Positions 42,968 to 50,617 of a stretch of DNA of 64,000 nt are shown here, piece by piece. The notes beneath the pieces are model-generated. The model was not told the DNA's origin. It was given only the letters and a program-made list of their open reading frames with translations, and searched no databases. This DNA comes from Bog-473 sp963704355 (GTDB lineage: Bacteria > Actinomycetota > Acidimicrobiia > Acidimicrobiales > RAAP-2): NCBI GenBank assembly GCA_963704355.1, contig OY969891.1, forward strand, positions 186,001 through 250,000, given 5' to 3'. The first letter of the stretch is position 1. Each line of letters starts with the position of its first letter. The translations under genes were made by a program, and so were the position numbers.

Positions 42968-43552
42968 ATGACCGCGCCCCCCTGCGATACGAGTCCCCCA
43001 CGCGTGAGCTCCGAGTCGCCACAACCGACGGCGGTGATGGAGGACGCCCACGGCAGTGCGAGCCTCAACGCCATCGATGATCTCTTGGCGGCCTACGCCG
43101 GCCAAGAGGAGACGCAAGCGGCACAGACGCGGGCGGTGCTCCTCGAACGCTCTCGCTTTATGGACGCGGCCGCCCGCACGATCGAACGGGTCGTGAAGCC
43201 AGCTCTCGGGGACGTTGCGACGCGACTGAACAGTCACGGTGGGGGTGGCCTCCTCGAGGAGCGCGCCGCGGCCGGCCACCATGGCCAGCGAGTGGTTCTG
43301 TGGATGTCCCTCGAGGGACCGGTCGTTACTCCCCGGACCGATCGTTACCCCTACCTCCGGCTCGACGTCGACGTCCTGGGCCGGCGAGTCGCGGTCTGGG
43401 AGGGCGACATGTGGCACGACGTGGGATCCAGTCGGCTGACCGAACCGTTCACCCTGGGGGAGCTCACGACGGAGGCCACAACCCAAAGGGCCATCAGCAT
43501 TCTCCACCGAACCGTCAGCCACGGCGTCGTGGTCCGAGAGGAGGTCTCATGA
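42968..43552 (+). CDS. unrecognised protein in USP-phosphoketolase operon
   Basis: I do not recognise this 194-residue soluble protein. Residues 1-35 are Pro/Ser-rich and probably disordered. Residues ~40-90 form a helical stretch (LLAAYAGQEETQAAQTRAVLLERSRFMDAAARTIERVVKPALGDVATRL). A predicted strand-rich half follows (VVLWMSLEG, YPYLRLDVDVLGRRVAVWEGDMWHDVG), and then a final helix (TTEATTQRAISILHRTV). It has no cysteines after residue 6, no membrane segment and no obvious active site. Its stop overlaps the next ATG (ATGA), so it is made together with the PNPOx-like protein, which may be its partner. Confidence 0.7.
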   Translation: MTAPPCDTSPPRVSSESPQPTAVMEDAHGSASLNAIDDLLAAYAGQEETQAAQTRAVLLERSRFMDAAARTIERVVKPALGDVATRLNSHGGGGLLEERAAAGHHGQRVVLWMSLEGPVVTPRTDRYPYLRLDVDVLGRRVAVWEGDMWHDVGSSRLTEPFTLGELTTEATTQRAISILHRTVSHGVVVREEVS

Positions 43553-44205
43553 AGTTCGATCCGCGAGGTTCCGCCGTGCTCAGCGAGGACGCGTGCCGGC
43601 GGAGGCTGGAGCACGCGGCGGCCTCATCGAGCGTGGGGCGAATCGCCGTCAACGGGCCTCGATCGCCCTACGTCATACCGGTGAACTTCACTGCGGCCGA
43701 AGGTGGGATCATGATCAGGCTCGGGACGGGCTGGGCCGCCTTCCACCTGGACGGCGCCGCCGTGACCTTCGAGACCGACCAGGCGACGGTGTCTCGACGT
43801 TCTGGTTGGAGTGTCGTGGTCGAGGGTATTGCCCGCCTGGTCCCGTACGACGAAGTCGCACGGGTCGGTGTCAACCTCCCGACCCCCATGGTGAGCGCAC
43901 CGGGTGTCCGAGTGTTCGAGATCATCCCGTTCAAGGTGACGGGTCGCGCCGTTGAGCCCGACCTCCGAGGCGAGCAGCACGACTCGGTGACGGGATCAGC
44001 CGAACCAGCCGAGAAGCAAACGAGGGACCTGCACCTCGGCCACGACGCCGCCGAGGAGCTCGCCTCCGTGTTGAGTTCGGTCCTCGGTGATCTGAGCTCG
44101 GAGATCGCCAACACGGACAATGCGGCCTTCCGAAGGGCACTACTCGAGCGCCGCCGTCTGCTCGACACGGTCGCGTTGCAGTTGGCGACCGCTGACGTCA
44201 CCTGA
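43549..44205 (+). CDS. PNPOx-like flavin-binding protein with C-terminal helical extension
   Basis: The 218-residue product has residues 1-140 as the split-barrel pyridoxamine-phosphate-oxidase-like domain: CRRRLEHAAASSSVGRIAVNGPRSPYVIPVNFTAAEGGIMIRLGTG, TFETDQATVSRRSGWSVVVEGIARLV. The PVNF motif is shared with the two HTH-fused proteins at 25886 and 49750. The C-terminal ~70 residues are helical and hydrophilic (HDAAEELASVLSSVLGDLSSEI) and unlike the others. It has no HTH. It is probably an FMN- or F420-dependent reductase; the substrate is unknown. Start codon ATG 43549 overlaps the previous stop. Confidence 0.8.
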   Translation: MKFDPRGSAVLSEDACRRRLEHAAASSSVGRIAVNGPRSPYVIPVNFTAAEGGIMIRLGTGWAAFHLDGAAVTFETDQATVSRRSGWSVVVEGIARLVPYDEVARVGVNLPTPMVSAPGVRVFEIIPFKVTGRAVEPDLRGEQHDSVTGSAEPAEKQTRDLHLGHDAAEELASVLSSVLGDLSSEIANTDNAAFRRALLERRRLLDTVALQLATADVT

Positions 44206-44295
44206 CGGTTGCGACGGCGATCTACTCGTGCGGCAGTTAGGTGAGTTCGCGGACGTGGCCGCGCCGGTCGCGGATAACGTCCTCCCGGGTGCCCG

Positions 44296-46716
44296 ATGAC
44301 GCCCCGACCCGCGCTGGTGGCAGCGCCATCGATGTTCCAACCAGATGAGGAAACTGAGGCCGTGTTGGGAACGAGCGATCTCCGGTCCATCGACGCCTAC
44401 TGGCGCGCCGCGAACTACTGCTCGGTTGGTCAGATCTACCTGCTCGACAACCCCTTGCTGAGAGAACCGCTCCGGGCGGAGCACACGAAGCCACGTTTGA
44501 TGGGTCATTTCGGCACGACGCCGGGGCTCAACCTGATCTACGCCCACCTGAACCGCGTCATCGTGGCCCGGGACCTCGACATGATGTACGTCATCGGGCC
44601 CGGACACGGCGGACCAGGCATCGTCGCCAACTCGTATCTCGAGGGCACCTACAGCGAGTTCTACCCCCACATCACCCGGGACGAAGAGGGTCTCCGGCGA
44701 CTCTTTCGCCAATTCTCGTTCCCGGGCGGCATCCCCAGCCACGTGTCGCCCGGGACCCCTGGCTCGATCCACGAGGGGGGCGAACTCGGCTACTCCCTCG
44801 TCCACGCCTATGGGGCGGCCTTCGACAATCCGGATCTCATCGTGGCGTGTGTCATCGGCGATGGAGAGGCCGAGACGGGACCGTTGGCGGCGTCCTGGCA
44901 CTCCAACAAATTCCTCGACCCGGTCGGAGACGGCGCGGTGCTGCCCATCCTCCATCTGAACGGTTACAAGATCGCCAACCCGGCCGTACTGGCTCGGATC
45001 GGCGATGACGAATTGCGGTGGCTGCTCGAGGGCTACGGCTACCGCCCGATCTTCGTCGCGGGCGATGACCCCTTCGATGTGCACGAGCAGCTGGCCGCCG
45101 CGCTCGATCGAGCTCTCGATGAGATCGCTGACATCCAGACCACGGCCCGGCGCCACAACGCCAATGGCCGTCCTGCGTGGCCCATGATCGTCCTGCGGAC
45201 GCCCAAGGGCTGGACGGGACCCAAGACGGTGGACGGACTGCCAGTGGAGGGCACGTTCCGGTCCCACCAGGTGCCCGTCGGCGACGTCCGCACGAACCCG
45301 GAGCATCTGGCCATTCTCGAAGCTTGGATGCGCAGCTACCGGGTTGAAGAGCTCTTCGACGAGGCCGGGACCCTCCGCCCCGAGCTGGCTGCGCTCGCGC
45401 CGTCAGGCACGCGCCGCATGGGCGCGAACCCCCACGCCAACGGCGGGCTCCTGCTCAAGGACCTCACCGTGCCGGACTTCACCGACTACGCCGTGCCCGT
45501 CGAGCGACCGGGTACGGCCTGGGTGGAACCGACGAGCGTGCTCGGTGAATTGCTCCGCGACGTCATCAAGGCGAATCCCACCACGTTCCGCCTGGTCGGA
45601 CCCGACGAAACGGTTTCGAATCGGCTCGGGGCCGTATTCGAGGCCACAGAGCGCGTCTGGGAGGCCGACCTCCACCCGACCGACGAGCACCTCGCTCGGC
45701 AGGGTCGGGTCATGGAGGTACTGAGCGAGCACCTCTGTGAGGGATGGCTGGAGGGCTACCTCCTTACCGGCCGCCACGGTCTCTTCAACTGCTACGAGGC
45801 GTTCGTCCCGATCATCGACTCCATGGTCAACCAACACGCCAAGTGGCTCAAGACCTGCCAGGGCATCCCTTGGCGACGCCCGATTGCGTCATTGAACTAC
45901 CTCCTTACCAGCCACGTCTGGCGCCAGGACCACAATGGGTTCTCGCACCAAGACACGGGCTTCATCGACCATCTGGTCGACAAGAACTCGGATCGGGTGC
46001 GCATCTACCTCCCGCCCGACGCCAACACCTTGCTCTCGGTGGCCAACCACTGCCTGAGAAGCCGGGACTACGTCAACCTGATCGTCGTCGGCAAGCAGCC
46101 CGCCCTCACGTATCTGTCCATGGAGGATGCGGTGGCCCACTGCACCAGGGGTCTTGGCATCTTCGAGTGGGCAAGCAACGACGCAGAGGTCGTCCCCGAC
46201 GTCGTCCTGGCCTGCGCCGGGGACGTACCGACGCTCGAGACGCTCGCCGCGGCCCACCTGCTGCGACGGCACCTTCCGTCACTCCGGGTACGGGTCGTCA
46301 ACGTGGTCGACCTCATGCGCCTCAGCGACCAAGCTGCGCACCCGCACGGTCTTTCCGACCGTGAATTCGACGAGCTCTTCACGAGCGACCGCCCTGTCAT
46401 CTTCGCCTACCACGGCTATCCATGGCTGATCCACCGCCTCACGTACCGCCGCGCCAACCACTCCAACCTGCATGTACGGGGTTATCGAGAAGAGGGCACC
46501 ACCACGACCCCCTTCGACATGACGATGCTCAACGACCTCGACCGCTTTCACTTGGTCATGGACGTCATCGACCGGGTTCCCGGCCTCGGGGAGCGGGCGG
46601 CGGGCCTCCGTCAGGAGATGCAGGACGCACGCCTCAGGGCCCGCGCCTACACCCGCACGCACGGGGAGGACTCTCCCGAGATCACTGACTGGGTGTGGAG
46701 CGACTACGCCCCGTGA
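44296..46716 (+). CDS. xfp: phosphoketolase (xylulose-5-P/fructose-6-P)
   Basis: The 806-residue thiamine-diphosphate enzyme is full length for the XFP family. Characteristic blocks: SIDAYWRAANYCSVGQIYLLDNPLL, HFGTTPGLNLIYAHLNR, GPGHGGPGIVANSYLEG, VIGDGEAETGPLAASWHSNKFLDP (TPP/Mg site), GRHGLFNCYEAFVPIIDSM and HQDTGFIDH. It splits sugar phosphates with inorganic phosphate to acetyl phosphate plus erythrose-4-P or glyceraldehyde-3-P. The acetate kinase gene overlaps its stop, completing the route to acetate + ATP. No promoter box lies directly upstream, so it depends on the upstream USP promoter or on an unseen one. Confidence 0.95.
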   Translation: MTPRPALVAAPSMFQPDEETEAVLGTSDLRSIDAYWRAANYCSVGQIYLLDNPLLREPLRAEHTKPRLMGHFGTTPGLNLIYAHLNRVIVARDLDMMYVIGPGHGGPGIVANSYLEGTYSEFYPHITRDEEGLRRLFRQFSFPGGIPSHVSPGTPGSIHEGGELGYSLVHAYGAAFDNPDLIVACVIGDGEAETGPLAASWHSNKFLDPVGDGAVLPILHLNGYKIANPAVLARIGDDELRWLLEGYGYRPIFVAGDDPFDVHEQLAAALDRALDEIADIQTTARRHNANGRPAWPMIVLRTPKGWTGPKTVDGLPVEGTFRSHQVPVGDVRTNPEHLAILEAWMRSYRVEELFDEAGTLRPELAALAPSGTRRMGANPHANGGLLLKDLTVPDFTDYAVPVERPGTAWVEPTSVLGELLRDVIKANPTTFRLVGPDETVSNRLGAVFEATERVWEADLHPTDEHLARQGRVMEVLSEHLCEGWLEGYLLTGRHGLFNCYEAFVPIIDSMVNQHAKWLKTCQGIPWRRPIASLNYLLTSHVWRQDHNGFSHQDTGFIDHLVDKNSDRVRIYLPPDANTLLSVANHCLRSRDYVNLIVVGKQPALTYLSMEDAVAHCTRGLGIFEWASNDAEVVPDVVLACAGDVPTLETLAAAHLLRRHLPSLRVRVVNVVDLMRLSDQAAHPHGLSDREFDELFTSDRPVIFAYHGYPWLIHRLTYRRANHSNLHVRGYREEGTTTTPFDMTMLNDLDRFHLVMDVIDRVPGLGERAAGLRQEMQDARLRARAYTRTHGEDSPEITDWVWSDYAP

Positions 46717-47807
46717 ACCTGTTGGTCGTCAACGCTGGCTCTTCCAGTCTCAAACTGTGTGTCCTCGACGCCGGCGACAATCTGCTGCAAGCGGAGAGCC
46801 TGCCGGCTGTCGGCGGAGAGTTCGATCCCTCAGCGCTGCGGCGTTTTGTCGCGCAGCACTCCGACTCCATCGATGCGGTCGGTCACCGCATTGTGCACGG
46901 CGGGACACGTTTCGCCGGCCCGGCACGGCTCGACCCCGCAACCATGGAGATCCTTCGTGGACTCATTCCGCTGGCGCCTCTTCACCAGGCCACCTGCCTC
47001 CGGGCCGCGGAGATCGTCGGCCAGGTGTTGGGCGAGGTGCCGGCCGTGGGCTGCTTCGACACCGCATTTCACGCGGGCCTCCCAGAGGCGGCCGCGACCT
47101 ATGCCGTCCCACTCGAATGGAGGACCCGTTGGGGTGTGCGGCGCTTCGGCTTCCACGGCCTGAGCCACGGTTATGCGTGGCGGCGCACGATCGAGCTCAT
47201 GGGACACTCCGGCGCGGGTGTTCGCCTGGTCACCTGTCACCTCGGCGCGGGGGCCTCCCTGGCCGCCGTCGCCGAGGGTCGTTCGATCGACACCACCATG
47301 GGCTTCACCCCACTGGAAGGCCTCGTCATGGCCACGCGTTCGGGCACGATCGACCCCGGACTGATCCTGTGGCTGGCCCAGGAACAAGGGATCCCGGTCA
47401 GCGAGATCGCCCGCACGCTCGAGCACGAATCGGGGCTGTACGGCCTGGCTGGCTCGTTCGACATGGTCGAGATCGAAACAATGGCGGCGGAGGGTCACGC
47501 CGCGGCCAGGCTCGCGCTCGACGTGTACGTGCACCGGCTCCGGGCAGGGATCGCCGCCATGGCGAGCGCCCTGGGCGGCCTCGACGCCGTGACCTTTACG
47601 GGAGGTGTCGGAGAGAATGCGGCCGAACTGCGGGCCGCCGCACTTTCGACGATGGGTTTTCTCGGTCTCTCGCTCGACCACGAGGCGAATGGTTCGTCGT
47701 CGCTTGACGCAGAGATCACGGGCCACCGTTCTCACGTAAGGATCTTCGTGGTCCACGCGAGAGAGGATCTGCAGATCGCATCGGAGGTGCACTCGCTCCT
47801 CGCGTGA
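46713..47807 (+). CDS. ackA: acetate kinase
   Basis: The 364-residue ASKHA-fold kinase has LLVVNAGSSSLKLCVLDAG (phosphate loop), GHRIVHGGTRF, CFDTAFHAGLPEAA, RRFGFHGLSHGYAWRR, TCHLGAGASLAAV, DTTMGFTPLEGLVMATRSG and FTGGVGENAAELRAAAL; all acetate kinase signatures are present. It is about 35 residues shorter than the E. coli enzyme, mainly in the N-terminal third. GTG 46713 overlaps the phosphoketolase TGA (GTGA), so the two are coupled. It converts acetyl phosphate + ADP to acetate + ATP. Confidence 0.94.
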   Translation: MNLLVVNAGSSSLKLCVLDAGDNLLQAESLPAVGGEFDPSALRRFVAQHSDSIDAVGHRIVHGGTRFAGPARLDPATMEILRGLIPLAPLHQATCLRAAEIVGQVLGEVPAVGCFDTAFHAGLPEAAATYAVPLEWRTRWGVRRFGFHGLSHGYAWRRTIELMGHSGAGVRLVTCHLGAGASLAAVAEGRSIDTTMGFTPLEGLVMATRSGTIDPGLILWLAQEQGIPVSEIARTLEHESGLYGLAGSFDMVEIETMAAEGHAAARLALDVYVHRLRAGIAAMASALGGLDAVTFTGGVGENAAELRAAALSTMGFLGLSLDHEANGSSSLDAEITGHRSHVRIFVVHAREDLQIASEVHSLLA

Positions 47808-47859
47808 CCGAGTTCCCCCTACCTGAACCGGCCCCCTCGCCATGAAGCTCGACGGCGCG

Positions 47860-48900
47860 CTACCTGCTGATCACGACCTTCAGCGCTCCCGTGTCCGCCG
47901 CGCGTCCGAAGGCGTCGTAGGCCTCGAGCATCTGGTCCAGCTCGAAGTGGTGGGTGACGAACTGACCCCCGTCCAACTGGCCTGACGTCAGCAGTCGGAG
48001 CAGGGTGGGTGTCGAGCACGTGTCGACCAATCCGGTGGTCACTGTGATATCGCGGATCCAGAGCGTTTCGAGGTGCAGCGTTGCTGGCTTTCCGTGCACC
48101 CCGATGTTGGCCACGCGGCCGCCCGGCCTGACGAGTGCGGTGCACAACTCGAAGCTGGCCGGCACGCCCACCGCCTCGATGGCGACGTCGGCGCCGAGGC
48201 CATCGGTCAAGCCCTGAACCACGGTGATGGGATCCTCGGACCCGTTGTTGACGGTCACGTCGGCCCCGAAACGCTTGGCGGCGTCCAATCGCGCGTCGGC
48301 CAGGTCGATGGCCACGATGTGGCTCGGCGAGAACAGCTGCGCCCCCATGATGGCGGACAGTCCGATCGGTCCGGCGCCGACGACGACAACCGTGTCGCCT
48401 GGCTGGACCTGACCGTTCATCACCCCGACCTCGTAGGACGTCGGGAGAATGTCAGCCAGCATCAAGACGTCCTCGTCTTTGACCCCGGGCGGGACGAGGT
48501 AGGTCGACGTGTCGGCGAAGGGCACCCGTACGAACTCGGCCTGGGTCCCGTCGATGAGGTGGCCGAGGATCCATCCGCCGCCTCCCAGGCACTGCCCGTA
48601 CCGGCCATCCCGGCAGAAACGACAAAACCCACACGCCGAGATGCAGGACACCAGTACGGGCTGACCGACCTCTCGCGTCTTCACGCCGGGGCCCACCTCG
48701 ACGATGGTGCCGACGGCCTCGTGCCCGAGAACGCGCCCCGGTGTCGTCTCCGGAACGTCGCCCTTCAAGATGTGGAGATCCGTTCCGCAGATCGTCGTCG
48801 CGTCCACTCGCACGATGACGTCGCCGTCCTGCTCAATCAGCGGATCCGCGACCTCGCTCCAGCTCTTCCGGCCAGGTCCCTCGTACACGAGTGCTTTCAT
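47860..48900 (-). CDS. zinc-dependent alcohol dehydrogenase (MDR family)
   Basis: The 346-residue medium-chain dehydrogenase has catalytic zinc ligands in ATTICGTDLHILKGD and GHEAVGTIVEVGPG, and a structural zinc loop CGFCRFCRDGRYGQC. The Rossmann motif is VVVVGAGPIGLSAIMGAQLF. The wording GDVPETTPGRVLGHEAVG is typical of secondary alcohol/threonine-type ADHs common in DosR-like clusters. It would oxidise NADH by reducing an aldehyde or ketone. ATG 48900 has a DosR-like promoter upstream. Its 3' end faces ackA with 52 bp between. Confidence 0.92.
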   Translation of the reverse strand: MKALVYEGPGRKSWSEVADPLIEQDGDVIVRVDATTICGTDLHILKGDVPETTPGRVLGHEAVGTIVEVGPGVKTREVGQPVLVSCISACGFCRFCRDGRYGQCLGGGGWILGHLIDGTQAEFVRVPFADTSTYLVPPGVKDEDVLMLADILPTSYEVGVMNGQVQPGDTVVVVGAGPIGLSAIMGAQLFSPSHIVAIDLADARLDAAKRFGADVTVNNGSEDPITVVQGLTDGLGADVAIEAVGVPASFELCTALVRPGGRVANIGVHGKPATLHLETLWIRDITVTTGLVDTCSTPTLLRLLTSGQLDGGQFVTHHFELDQMLEAYDAFGRAADTGALKVVISR

Positions 48901-48928
48901 GGTCCTACCTCCACTTCTGTCCTGACCA

Positions 48929-48972
48929 ATTGTGCGACTTCGACCTCGACCTCGACTACGGAGCAAGGTCCT
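48929..48972 (-). promoter_or_regulatory. DosR-like box and -10 for alcohol dehydrogenase
   Basis: CGGAGCAAGGTCCT (48959-48972) differs from the ideal at one inner and two outer positions. On the minus strand CACAAT (48929-48934) follows at the standard spacing, predicting a start at 48922 (box centre 43.5 bp away). Confidence 0.55.
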
Positions 48973-48995
48973 GTTCCGGTCAGACCTTCGCCATT

Positions 48996-49688
48996 TCAAT
49001 GGTGCTCGGGACGGTGATAGGTCTCATCCCTCGACGTTGACGGAGTCACCTCGTGGGACAAAGCGGACTTGGTGTGAGCGATCTGCCAACCAGCTCGGCG
49101 TCGCTCCCGAGATTCCTCGTAGGCCGGAGTCAGCGCGATGGGAAAGCGCAAGGAGACGGTGCCGTACTCGCAGCACCGCGTGACCGGGAACCCCGAGTGG
49201 ATGAACACCTGGAGCATCGTGAGATTCTCTTCGAGCGTGTCCGCCACGAAGGTGGTGATACCACGGTCACGAGCCGCTGCCGCGAGCTCGTCCAGCAGGA
49301 GCGACCCGATGCCATGATGCTGGAAGTCGTCGGCGACCACGAAGGCGACCTCGGCCTCGGTGGAGTCCGGGTGCCTGTCGAAGCGTCCGACGGCGATGAG
49401 CCGACCGTCGTGCTCGGCCACGAGAGCGAGGCGATCTCGGTAGTCCACCCGTGTGAATCGCTCGACCTCATTGGGCGAGAGATGCGGATGGAGCGAGAAA
49501 AACCTGAGATAACACGAACGGTCGGACAGATGCTCGTGGAACTGGACCAAAGCGTTGGCATCGTCCGGACGAATGGGCCGCACGCCGAAACGAAACTGCT
49601 CGATCGAGACCGCATCGAACTCCAACTCGGAGGGGTAACCGCCGTGGACATCCAGGTCTTTGTTTTCGCTCGGCGGCCCGTGGCTCAT
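48996..49688 (-). CDS. GNAT N-acetyltransferase
   Basis: The 230-residue product has a GNAT core: FGVRPIRPDDANALVQFHEHLSDRSCYLRFFSLHPHLS, then the acetyl-CoA pyrophosphate-binding region VVADDFQHHGIGSLLLDELAAAARDRGI (Q/R-x-x-G-x-G/A type) and LQVFIHSGFPVTR. The sequence resembles the acetyltransferase half of actinobacterial Pat-type protein lysine acetyltransferases, without their cNMP domain. It lies upstream of adh on the same strand; the adh promoter box sits between them. It may acetylate metabolic enzymes, but this is inference. ATG 49688 was chosen because GNAT homology begins about 30 residues downstream. Confidence 0.82.
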   Translation of the reverse strand: MSHGPPSENKDLDVHGGYPSELEFDAVSIEQFRFGVRPIRPDDANALVQFHEHLSDRSCYLRFFSLHPHLSPNEVERFTRVDYRDRLALVAEHDGRLIAVGRFDRHPDSTEAEVAFVVADDFQHHGIGSLLLDELAAAARDRGITTFVADTLEENLTMLQVFIHSGFPVTRCCEYGTVSLRFPIALTPAYEESRERRRAGWQIAHTKSALSHEVTPSTSRDETYHRPEHH

Positions 49689-49749
49689 CTTTCTCCGCGC
49701 CTTTGTCGTGAATGGTTGATGTCGTATTGAAGAACAGTCCGGATGAGCC

Positions 49750-50439
49750 CTAGCGGCCCGGCCCGGCTGCCCGGTTATCCGAACAGTCGTGAAGGATGAC
49801 CCGTCCTGTGACCTCCGCAGCAGTGATCGCAACGACGGCTCCGCGAACTCCCCCCGCCCACGGGACGACTCCGTGCGTGGCATGTTCGACGAGCTGGTCC
49901 GGATGGTCCACCCGGCGAGCCGATCCGGTCATCAGCACACTCCACCCCTCAGTGAACAGGTCGTCGATGTGATCGATCTCAAAACCCACCGTGGATTGGG
50001 ACTCGAGCTCCGTCGCCATGTTCACCGTCGTGTTGAAGAACACCTCGCCGTTCGAGAACCGGAAGTTCACTGGATGCGCTACGGGGCCGCGGGAAGCATG
50101 GAAGATGACCCTTCCCACGCCACCGGCCGCCAGGTGGGCCCGACACTGTGCCGGTGTCAGGGGCTCGAGAATGGCACCGGGCAGCGCGTGTGTACTCCCC
50201 GGTGCTCGGTTCCTGTCACCGCCGAGAAGGCTCGCCGGAGAAGTCTGAAGGACGCGAGCGATCGTGCTGAGCGTCTCTTTGCTCAACTGCACATCGGAGT
50301 GCTGTTCGAAGTACTCGAAGAAGGTGGGGTCCACGCCCGCTTGCCGCGCCAGGACCTCGACTGTCAGACCAAGCTCATAGCGACGTCGGGTGATCCGCCG
50401 GGCGAGGTCTCCTGCCTCAGTTTCCGGGGCGGTCTCCAT
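49750..50439 (-). CDS. XRE-type HTH fused to PNPOx-like flavin domain (paralogue)
   Basis: The 229-residue paralogue of the 25886-26617 protein has an HTH (DLARRITRRRYELGLTVEVLARQAGVDPTFFEYFEQ, TLSTIARVLQTSPASLLGG), then a split barrel CRAHLAAGGVGRVIFHASRGPVAHPVNFRFSNGEVFFNTTV, EIDHIDDLFTEGWSVLMTGSARRV. ATG 50439 was preferred over GTG 50454 because it coincides with the transcription start predicted from the box and -10; neither has a Shine-Dalgarno. It lies divergent from the acyltransferase gene, with two boxes in between. Confidence 0.82.
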   Translation of the reverse strand: METAPETEAGDLARRITRRRYELGLTVEVLARQAGVDPTFFEYFEQHSDVQLSKETLSTIARVLQTSPASLLGGDRNRAPGSTHALPGAILEPLTPAQCRAHLAAGGVGRVIFHASRGPVAHPVNFRFSNGEVFFNTTVNMATELESQSTVGFEIDHIDDLFTEGWSVLMTGSARRVDHPDQLVEHATHGVVPWAGGVRGAVVAITAAEVTGRVILHDCSDNRAAGPGR

Positions 50440-50445
50440 GCGCCG

Positions 50446-50489
50446 AGTGTGCACTGAGGATCACCGATGTGGGTAGGGAGGAACCTCCC
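50446..50489 (-). promoter_or_regulatory. DosR-like box and -10 for HTH-PNPOx paralogue (leaderless)
   Basis: GGGAGGAACCTCCC (50476-50489) is a perfect 6+2+6 palindrome. On the minus strand CACACT (50446-50451) is at -12 to -7 of ATG 50439, with the box centre 43.5 bp away. Confidence 0.65.
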
Positions 50490-50497
50490 ATCGGCCA

Positions 50498-50540
50498 GGG
50501 AGCTAAGTCGGTAGTGGACTCACTGCGGGAGGCTCAGACT
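50498..50540 (+). promoter_or_regulatory. DosR-like box and -10 for acyltransferase gene
   Basis: GGGAGCTAAGTCGG (50498-50511) matches the first half and AGTC of the mycobacterial consensus and is 22 bp from the neighbouring box. CAGACT (50535-50540) follows at the standard spacing, with a predicted start at 50547. Confidence 0.45.
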
Positions 50541-50617
50541 CTGGTCATGCGTCATGACCTAGGGACACCGATACCCTGCCTGCTTTGCCCCCGACAGACT
50601 CACGAGGAGTGGTCGTC

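Noticed and set aside
44206..44295. Separate hypoxia promoter for phosphoketolase
   Set aside because: No 6+2+6 repeat with TCCC/GGGA ends is found; read-through from 42488 is more likely.
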